Below, piece after piece: positions 1 through 4,801 of a DNA stretch of 6,496 nucleotides. This DNA comes from Methanospirillum sp. Its GTDB lineage: Archaea > Halobacteriota > Methanomicrobia > Methanomicrobiales > Methanospirillaceae. The notes under the pieces were generated by a model. That model was not told the origin of the DNA. It saw only the letters and a list, made by a program, of their open reading frames with translations, and searched no databases. The stretch spans positions 1 to 6,496 of the forward strand of contig JAJRBL010000219.1 in assembly GCA_028679485.1 (NCBI GenBank), in the 5' to 3' direction. Each line of letters starts with the position of its first letter. Positions within the stretch are counted from its first letter, which is position 1. The position numbers and the translations under genes are program-made.

Positions 1-162
1 GAAGTGAGAGACCTGTCTGTTGAAACCGCAAAAGAGGCAGTCGGATCGGCCGCAGCCACCGAAGAATCTTCTGCGGCTTTAAACCAGGTATCCAGTATCA
101 TCGGAGAACTCTCCGTGATCGCAACAAGGATCAATGATTCTGTGTCAAGGCTTAACGGGTAA
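1..162 (+). CDS. methyl-accepting chemotaxis protein, C-terminal fragment
   Basis: The window opens inside a reading frame that gives 53 residues and then a TAA stop at 160-162. The peptide is helical and rich in Ala, Ser and Glu, with a segment AAATEESSAALNQVSSI that resembles the C-terminal methylation helix of MCP signalling domains, where Glu/Gln pairs are modified by CheR and CheB. It ends in SVSRLNG and carries no NWETF-like CheR-docking pentapeptide. The protein would be a chemoreceptor that passes ligand or redox signals to CheA through CheW, and cheW begins 30 nt downstream, which supports the call. The sensor part lies outside the window, so neither the ligand nor membrane attachment can be judged. 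An alternative is another long coiled-coil protein, but the TEES motif and the neighbour make MCP much more likely. Confidence 0.85.
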   Translation, partial: EVRDLSVETAKEAVGSAAATEESSAALNQVSSIIGELSVIATRINDSVSRLNG

Positions 163-180
163 TCGAAAGGCACCATTACA

Positions 181-190
181 GGGAGAGAGA
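181..190 (+). promoter_or_regulatory. Shine-Dalgarno site of cheW
   Basis: The purine run GGGAGAGAGA lies just before the ATG at 193. It decides this start over the internal in-frame ATGs at residues 22 and 33, which have no comparable purine run in front of them. Confidence 0.6.
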
Positions 191-192
191 TT

Positions 193-747
193 ATGGGAAC
201 TCAGACATACAACCCATCAACAGAGAGAGAACCGGGAATCGTCTCTAAACAGGGCATGGGAGTAAGAAAGGGAAAAAATGAAGATGATATGCAGTTTGTA
301 GAGTTTATACTCGGCAGGGAATATTTCGCGGTTAACCTGTTTCATACCAGGGAAGTGATAACACCGACAGATATCACCCCTCTTCCCAATACACCGGCAT
401 ACATCAGAGGGGTGATGGATCTCCGGGGCTCTATCACGACGATCATCGACTTGAAAACACTCATGAACCTGTCAGATGAAGATAATTCAAAAAAATGTTC
501 CAGAATAATAATTCTTGACCAGCAGGCATCAGAAAAGCCGGTTGGAATCCTTGTAGATGATGTATACTCAGTCAGTACTCACCGTGCCACAGATATAGAC
601 AGGAATGGAGATGATACTACCCATAACAGAAGAAATATCCTGGGAGTAATCAGAAAAACCATGAGAGAGAATGAGAAAGAAAGTCACCGGCTCATCCTCT
701 GGCTGGATATCCAGGCCATCCGTGCATCAGTTGAAAAGGATCTCTGA
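193..747 (+). CDS. cheW: chemotaxis coupling protein CheW
   Basis: This 184-residue cytoplasmic protein is a CheW-domain scaffold that links chemoreceptors to the histidine kinase CheA. The domain spans about residues 33-178. It starts with FVEFILGREYFAVNL, continues with the region TPLPNTPAYIRGVMDLRGSI around residues 62-81, which matches the conserved CheW segment 'P..p.yi.GvinlRG.vvpviDL', and then TTIIDLK (82-88). The later strand GILVDDVYSV and the final LILWLDI helix-strand region also fit. Residues 1-32 are a polar extension outside the domain, and about ten extra charged residues (TMRENEKESHR) separate the GVIRK strand from LILWLDI. The GGGAGAGAGA purine run supports the start. The gene follows the receptor gene by 30 nt on the same strand, so the two are probably cotranscribed. 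It could serve a dedicated receptor array rather than the main chemotaxis cluster, since no cheA or cheY is in view. Confidence 0.93.
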   Translation: MGTQTYNPSTEREPGIVSKQGMGVRKGKNEDDMQFVEFILGREYFAVNLFHTREVITPTDITPLPNTPAYIRGVMDLRGSITTIIDLKTLMNLSDEDNSKKCSRIIILDQQASEKPVGILVDDVYSVSTHRATDIDRNGDDTTHNRRNILGVIRKTMRENEKESHRLILWLDIQAIRASVEKDL

Positions 748-756
748 TTCTTTTTT
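748..756 (+). terminator. T-rich tract after cheW, likely archaeal terminator
   Basis: Directly after the cheW stop the plus strand reads TTC followed by six T. Archaeal RNA polymerase often terminates at such U-tracts without a strong hairpin. The convergent TetR gene ends 30 nt further on, so a stop here makes sense. A 4-bp CGGG/CCCG inverted repeat (758-761 and 776-779) lies after the tract and is probably incidental. Confidence 0.45.
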
Positions 757-785
757 CCGGGACTCATGTTGATTACCCGTGATCG

Positions 786-1391
786 TCACCCATCATAAGC
801 GGGTTCTATCAACAGAATTCGTTCAATCGTTTGTATCCACATCAGTTTTGCGATATGAGAATCCCTCCCGAGAAAGAGTGTCTTGATGCGAAGACCGATC
901 GTGAGTGCCAGGATAATGTCAGCAGCAGAATCAGCATCAATATGAGGAGAAATATTCCCCTTTATCTTCATTTCCTGTAAAAAATCCCTGATAACCCCGG
1001 CATTCTGATCATACAGACGAATAAAGTCAGAACGATGTTCTCCGTCATGAGGAATCTGCGATGGAATCTGGCAGAATATAGCAGTATATGGCCTTTGTTG
1101 CTCGAATATCAATTCTGCAATCTCCCTGACGACCTGGTGAATATCCTCGCTCTTCCTGCAGACTGAAACCAGGTTGATCTTCAGCCTGCGAAAAACCTCA
1201 TAGATCACTTCACGATGCAAGGCATCACCGTTTTCAAAGTACACGTATAGCGTACCCTTGGAGATATTCATCCTCTTCGCGATGGCCTCAAGGGTTACTG
1301 CATCCCAGCCATTCTCAACCGCAACCTCGATTGCAGCATTAATGATCTTCTTCTTCGCCATCTTCCGGTATTCAGCATTGATCCGTGGCAT
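786..1391 (-). CDS. TetR/AcrR-family transcriptional regulator
   Basis: This 201-residue protein has the typical TetR size. The N-terminal DNA-binding domain covers about residues 10-60: helix 1 is KKIINAAIEVAVENGWDAVT, and the helix-turn-helix runs through LEAIAKRMNISKGTLYVYF (34-52), an almost canonical TetR signature. The remaining helical part (about 60-195) would bind an inducer and dimerise; it is divergent, so the ligand cannot be named. The gene is convergent with cheW and divergent from the CARDB/ABC operon, with a 154-nt shared regulatory region that contains palindromes. The natural inference is a local repressor of that operon, and perhaps of itself. No clear Shine-Dalgarno lies just before the start; the nearest AGGGT is about 16 nt upstream. 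The start at 1391 is therefore moderately sure, and an ATG at residue 11 is possible, although that would trim helix 1. Confidence 0.92.
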   Translation of the reverse strand: MPRINAEYRKMAKKKIINAAIEVAVENGWDAVTLEAIAKRMNISKGTLYVYFENGDALHREVIYEVFRRLKINLVSVCRKSEDIHQVVREIAELIFEQQRPYTAIFCQIPSQIPHDGEHRSDFIRLYDQNAGVIRDFLQEMKIKGNISPHIDADSAADIILALTIGLRIKTLFLGRDSHIAKLMWIQTIERILLIEPAYDG

Positions 1392-1424
1392 AACCGTGTA
1401 TTATGTACCCTGTCAAGGTATATT

Positions 1425-1451
1425 CACTTTATGTATGTTTTCATAAAAGTG
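1425..1451. repeat. imperfect inverted repeat in the divergent promoter
   Basis: CACTTTATG (1425-1433) and CATAAAAGTG (1442-1451) are reverse complements except for one extra base. The right arm read on the minus strand (ACTTTTATGA, 1441-1450) is also the best TATA-like candidate for the TetR gene, which would give a leader of roughly 25-30 nt. It may be an autoregulatory operator or chance in AT-rich DNA. Confidence 0.35.
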
Positions 1452-1479
1452 TGTTCAATAAACTGAACATTAGTTTAAT
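1452..1479. promoter_or_regulatory. overlapping palindromes, probable TetR operator
   Basis: Two inverted repeats overlap here. The first is TGTTCA-N6-TGAACA (1452-1469) with perfect 6-bp arms. The second is TAAACT-N7-AGTTTA (1459-1464 and 1472-1477), which extends to 1457-1479 with one mismatch. Size and symmetry fit binding of one or two TetR dimers. The second palindrome runs into the TATA-like box of the ABC operon, so binding would block access of TBP and TFB. The palindromes are seen directly; the assignment to the divergent TetR is inference. Confidence 0.55.
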
Positions 1480-1483
1480 ATAT
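1474..1483 (+). promoter_or_regulatory. archaeal TATA-like box of the CARDB/ABC operon
   Basis: TTTAATATAT is the best match to an archaeal TATA box in the divergent region. With the usual spacing of about 25 nt, transcription would begin near 1505 and give a leader of about 40 nt that includes the Shine-Dalgarno site at 1535-1540. Confidence 0.5.
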
Positions 1484-1534
1484 TGATCAGACGTATAGTA
1501 AATCAGGGCGCAAACCCGGCTCAAATATGATTAC

Positions 1535-1540
1535 AGGGAG
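1535..1540 (+). promoter_or_regulatory. Shine-Dalgarno site of the CARDB-protein gene
   Basis: AGGGAG ends 5 nt before the ATG at 1546. A second ATG at 1542 in another frame sits only 1 nt after it, too close to be used. This fixes 1546 as the start rather than the in-frame ATG at 1567, which has only a run of A before it. Confidence 0.6.
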
Positions 1541-1545
1541 TATGT

Positions 1546-2844
1546 ATGATCCACGATCTACAAAAAATGAAAAAAAAGGGGATACATCACGGACGAACGG
1601 AACGAAGGATACCGGATGGCTTTATCCTGTTCACAAGTGCTTTGCTGGTGATATCCCTGACCATGATACCGGTTCTGGCAACAGAACCAACAGTCATCAT
1701 CTCAAAGTATGAAGTAACCCCGGCAGTTCTCTTTCCCGGAGATCTCGGGACGGTTACCCTGGACCTGTCGAGTACTGCCAAAGCAGGATCAGAACAGGAA
1801 AGTTCCGGCCTGGTCACGGGAGGAGCCTTCTCCCGGACAAAGAACACCGATATAAACGTATACATTGAAAAGATTCATGTTGAAAGCAAAGACGTGAAAT
1901 TTTTAACAGACCGGTATGACCGGCTCGGAGAACTGGGTCCTGGCCAGACAATTCCGGTAACATTCGTGATAAAAGCCCCGGATACGAACGGGATATACTT
2001 CCCGGAGGTATGGATAGATGTTGCCGGCGGGAGAAGTACCCGGTACCCGATAATCATCAATGTCAATACCGACATATCATCCCAGAAAAAACCGGCCCTT
2101 GCTGTCTTTCAGCAGGTACCTGATAATGTCACTCCAGGTGAGAACTGCATGGCAGAAATAACGGTGGAGAACACCGGCCTCACCCGGGCAAGCGACATAT
2201 CAGTACTGGTCAACTCAACGACAAAGTCTCTCATACCCTCAACCCAGGGGAGATATTACATCGAACATCTTGATCCTGGTGAGAAGACAGATCTCTCCCT
2301 CACGTTTGCGACAGATAAACAGACCCCGCTCGGTATTAACCCTGTACAGATCGGCATCACCTACCGGACACCAGACGGAAGAACTGAAAAGCAGACCGAA
2401 ATCCTGGGAATACCAATCAAGGGTAAGGCTGAGATAGCAGTCTCGTCATTATCCACTGACCCGGTACGACCAGGACCTGGTTCAGTCTTTACCCTGGTCT
2501 CCCGTGTTGAAAACACCGGAACCGACCGTGCCATATCGGTAAAGAGCAGCCTTGAAAGTCCTTTTTCCGGTACACGAGAGGCATTTATCGGATCAATTGA
2601 TACGGACAGCGATGCTCCGGCGATTTTTTACCTCCAGGCAACACGGGAGGGCATAATCCCGGTCAATCTCACGATCTCCTACGAGGATGACTACGGATCC
2701 CACACCATCAATGAATCCGCATCTGTCATGGTCTATGGAAGTTCAGGGATGATGCTTCCGGTAATCGTTTTAATCCTTATTATCTCCGGTGCCGGTGCCG
2801 TCTTCTGGTATCTCCGGAGAAGAGCGGGGAACGGGAATGCATAA
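1546..2844 (+). CDS. membrane-anchored CARDB/COG1361-type extracytoplasmic protein
   Basis: This protein has 432 residues. After a basic N-terminal region (KKK, RR) a hydrophobic stretch at 26-45 ends in PVLA-TE, which suggests a signal peptide cut near residue 45. The body is a series of beta-sandwich, Ig-like modules. One covers about 48-175 and contains LGPGQTIPVTFVIKAPDTNG. Two more each carry the VENTG motif typical of CARDB domains, at residues 207-211 and 321-325. A C-terminal membrane helix (about 402-423) is followed by RRR, so the body lies outside the cell with a short cytoplasmic tail. It has four N-X-S/T sequons. The permease gene overlaps its end by 8 nt, so the two are translationally coupled. 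By position it may be the extracytoplasmic adaptor of the ABC complex, similar in role to MacA; this is inference, as the fold is different. The family is often labelled S-layer-related, but no S-layer function is shown here. Confidence 0.85.
   Translation: MIHDLQKMKKKGIHHGRTERRIPDGFILFTSALLVISLTMIPVLATEPTVIISKYEVTPAVLFPGDLGTVTLDLSSTAKAGSEQESSGLVTGGAFSRTKNTDINVYIEKIHVESKDVKFLTDRYDRLGELGPGQTIPVTFVIKAPDTNGIYFPEVWIDVAGGRSTRYPIIINVNTDISSQKKPALAVFQQVPDNVTPGENCMAEITVENTGLTRASDISVLVNSTTKSLIPSTQGRYYIEHLDPGEKTDLSLTFATDKQTPLGINPVQIGITYRTPDGRTEKQTEILGIPIKGKAEIAVSSLSTDPVRPGPGSVFTLVSRVENTGTDRAISVKSSLESPFSGTREAFIGSIDTDSDAPAIFYLQATREGIIPVNLTISYEDDYGSHTINESASVMVYGSSGMMLPVIVLILIISGAGAVFWYLRRRAGNGNA
2826..2830 (+). 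promoter_or_regulatory. Shine-Dalgarno site of the permease gene
   Basis: GGGGA lies 6 nt before the ATG at 2837, inside the end of the upstream gene. It favours 2837 over an ATG at 2789, which would add 16 polar residues overlapping the membrane anchor codons of the previous gene. Confidence 0.55.
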
Positions 2845-4048
2845 CGGGGGGTACAAGGTCTCCTGGTATCTTGCGGTACGGGCAGTTAAACGGGGAAACA
2901 GGGGAACCCTTGCCCTTACCATCCTCATTATCGCCCTCGTGGTAGTCCTTATGAATTTCCTTGCCATGATCATCGGCGGAGTGGTAACCCTCTACAACCA
3001 GCAGATGATCGATTACCAGTACGGCCATGTCAGTATCGAGCCGGAAGAAAAAGAACTCTTCATTGAGGATTCGGATAAACTCGTCAAAAGATTAAAGAAA
3101 ATTCCCGGAGTACTTGGAGTGTCCGCACATACCGGTTCAGGGGTTACCATGACAAATCCAAAGAACGGAAAGTTCAGGTCGCTCTCTATCACCGGACTTG
3201 ACCCGGATGACGAGGAGATGGTAACCCGGTATAATTCCCGGATTATCGAGGGAGATTACCTCTCCCCCGGAGATACGAACGAGATCCTCATCGGAAGACT
3301 CCTCGCAGGCAATGAAGATGAATCGCAGGACAAAGTCCCGTCGCTCGGCGGGGTTGCCGTGGGAGATATGGTTGATATCGCATACGGCAACGGTGTGGTG
3401 AAAAAGTACCGGATAAAAGGGATATTCGAGACAGAAGGAGTCCTTATCGATTCATCAGCATTTATCTCTCAAAAAGAGATGGATTCAGTCATGCATACGG
3501 AAAATACGGCGACTGAAATTCTGATCAGGGGAGATGCGGCAGAATCAGCCCCTGCGTTGAAGTATGCCATCATGGAGTATGGGACACAGGAGAAAGTCCG
3601 TACCTGGAATGAAAAAGGAAAGGGCATCCTGGGAGATGCCATAAACAGTTTCCGGCTCCTGAACAGCATCATGACTGTCGTCAGCCTGATCGTTGCGAGT
3701 GTCGTGGTGTTTATCGTGACATTTATCAACATCATCAACCGGAGGAAGCAGATAGCGATCCTGAAGGCAATAGGTATCAGGGGGAGGATAATCATCGGCA
3801 GTTACCTCCTCCAGGTATTATTCCTCTGTACCTGCGGGGTGATTACCGGTGTTTTGATACTGAATGGTATCAGCGGGTTTCTGACCATTAACCAGCTGAA
3901 ATTCCCGATGGGATACATCACGCCGGTGATCGATTATCCTGCTCTTGCATACAGCATCCTCGGTCTCTACATGGTTTCCCTCGTCTCCGGGTACATTCCG
4001 GCATGGCAGGTTGCAAAGGAAGAGATTCTCGATGCGATGAGGGGATGA
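2837..4048 (+). CDS. ABC transporter permease, MacB/LolE/FtsX type
   Basis: The chosen start gives 403 residues, the usual size for this family. A membrane helix (about 24-48) is followed by a large extracytoplasmic domain (about 50-270) of the MacB_PCD type, with the typical stretch GDMVDIAYGNG and then YRIKGIFETEG. The FtsX domain has three further helices at about 277-300, 318-343 and 369-388. The motif RRKQIAILKAIG (302-313) is the cytoplasmic coupling helix that contacts the ATPase. The tail PAWQVAKEEILDAMRG matches the 'PA..a....P.eaLR' ending of LolE and MacB proteins. Such permeases act as dimers that use ATP hydrolysis for mechanotransmission, for example extrusion of lipoproteins, peptides or drugs, rather than import. 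The substrate cannot be read from sequence. The gene overlaps the CARDB gene by 8 nt and the ATPase gene begins 1 nt after its stop, so all three form one operon. Confidence 0.92.
   Translation: MHNGGYKVSWYLAVRAVKRGNRGTLALTILIIALVVVLMNFLAMIIGGVVTLYNQQMIDYQYGHVSIEPEEKELFIEDSDKLVKRLKKIPGVLGVSAHTGSGVTMTNPKNGKFRSLSITGLDPDDEEMVTRYNSRIIEGDYLSPGDTNEILIGRLLAGNEDESQDKVPSLGGVAVGDMVDIAYGNGVVKKYRIKGIFETEGVLIDSSAFISQKEMDSVMHTENTATEILIRGDAAESAPALKYAIMEYGTQEKVRTWNEKGKGILGDAINSFRLLNSIMTVVSLIVASVVVFIVTFINIINRRKQIAILKAIGIRGRIIIGSYLLQVLFLCTCGVITGVLILNGISGFLTINQLKFPMGYITPVIDYPALAYSILGLYMVSLVSGYIPAWQVAKEEILDAMRG
4039..4044 (+). promoter_or_regulatory. Shine-Dalgarno site of the ATPase gene
   Basis: GAGGGG lies 5 nt before the ATG at 4050, within the last codons of the permease gene. 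It allows translational coupling of permease and ATPase. Confidence 0.6.
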
Positions 4049-4049
4049 A

Positions 4050-4733
4050 ATGATCGATGTCACTGATCTGAAAAAGATATACGAGCTCGGGAAGGTACAG
4101 GTTGCAGCTCTCAAGGGAGTATCACTCCGGATCCAAAAAGGTGAGTTTGTCGGGATCATGGGACCGAGCGGGAGCGGAAAATCCACCCTGCTTCACCAGC
4201 TCGGCCTTCTCGACACCCCTTCGGGAGGAATTATCAGGATCGGCGATACTGATGTCTCACGACTGGATGATGAAGGACGAACATTCTTCAGACTGATGCA
4301 CCTCGGGTATGTCTTCCAGGATTATGCCCTCGTCAGTGACCTGAATGTCCTGGAGAATGTAGCAATTCCTGCGATCATGCAGGGAAAACCGTACTCTGAA
4401 TGTTACGCAGCCGCAACACGGGTCCTTCGAAAAGTAGGGCTTGCAAAGAGGGTATCCCACCTGGTTTACGAGTTATCAGGGGGAGAACAACAGCGTGTAT
4501 CGATTGCCCGGGCACTCGTGAATGAACCGTCCATTGTTTTTGCTGACGAACCCTGTGCAAATCTCGATACGGAAAATTCCCGGATTGTTCTTGAGATGTT
4601 CAGGGCAGTGAACCGGGAACTCCACCAGACCATCGTGATGGTCTCGCATGAAGCATGGCACCAGGAGTATTTTGACCGGATTATCTTTATCAGGGACGGC
4701 CTCCTGGATTTAGCTCCCCATGTATCTTTGTAG
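4050..4733 (+). CDS. ABC transporter ATP-binding protein, LolD/MacB type
   Basis: This 227-residue nucleotide-binding subunit is complete. It shows Walker A GPSGSGKST (38-46), Q-loop Gln90 in YVFQDY, the signature LSGGEQQR (142-149), Walker B IVFADE (162-167) with catalytic Glu167, D-loop NLD (171-173) and switch His200 in MVSHE. The length, the ELGKVQVAALKGVSL start and LGLLDTPSGG after Walker A place it in the LolD/MacB/FtsE subgroup, which pairs with FtsX-type permeases; the adjacent permease is the obvious partner. One small deviation is Cys169 in EPCANLD, where the family commonly has EPTGNLD. This lies outside the catalytic residues. The protein would act at the cytoplasmic face of the membrane and drive the permease dimer. 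No further gene for an import-type permease lies in the window. Confidence 0.95.
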   Translation: MIDVTDLKKIYELGKVQVAALKGVSLRIQKGEFVGIMGPSGSGKSTLLHQLGLLDTPSGGIIRIGDTDVSRLDDEGRTFFRLMHLGYVFQDYALVSDLNVLENVAIPAIMQGKPYSECYAAATRVLRKVGLAKRVSHLVYELSGGEQQRVSIARALVNEPSIVFADEPCANLDTENSRIVLEMFRAVNRELHQTIVMVSHEAWHQEYFDRIIFIRDGLLDLAPHVSL

Positions 4734-4801
4734 ATATGCACCATACGAATCGCCATTACGATAGACAGGATTAAGTTTCCCGGGGATGACCCTGTCAACT
4801 C
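4734..4801. other. 68-nt intergenic gap before the binding-protein gene
   Basis: No strong TATA box or T-tract terminator is visible, so read-through from the ABC operon is plausible. An inverted repeat GACAGG (4764-4769) and CCTGTC (4791-4796) has a 21-nt loop that contains the only purine-rich candidate ribosome site, GGGGA (4782-4786). That site is 15 nt from the next ATG, longer than usual. Confidence 0.4.

Noticed and set aside
758..779. CGGG/CCCG inverted repeat between cheW and the TetR gene
   Set aside because: A 4-bp stem with a 14-nt loop is too weak to call a terminator; the preceding T-tract is the better signal.
1527..1712. 61-codon open frame in another phase at the start of the CARDB gene
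   Set aside because: Its polar, low-complexity product resembles nothing known, its ATG at 1527 has no ribosome site, and the CARDB frame with a signal peptide explains the region.
2789..2836. 16-residue N-terminal extension of the permease
   Set aside because: It would overlap the membrane-anchor codons of the upstream gene by a further 48 nt, is polar and not family-like, and the ATG at 2837 has a well-placed GGGGA.
3818..4186. 122-codon minus-strand frame across the permease-ATPase junction
   Set aside because: It lies antisense to two strongly supported genes and reads as a shadow; no conserved motif is visible.
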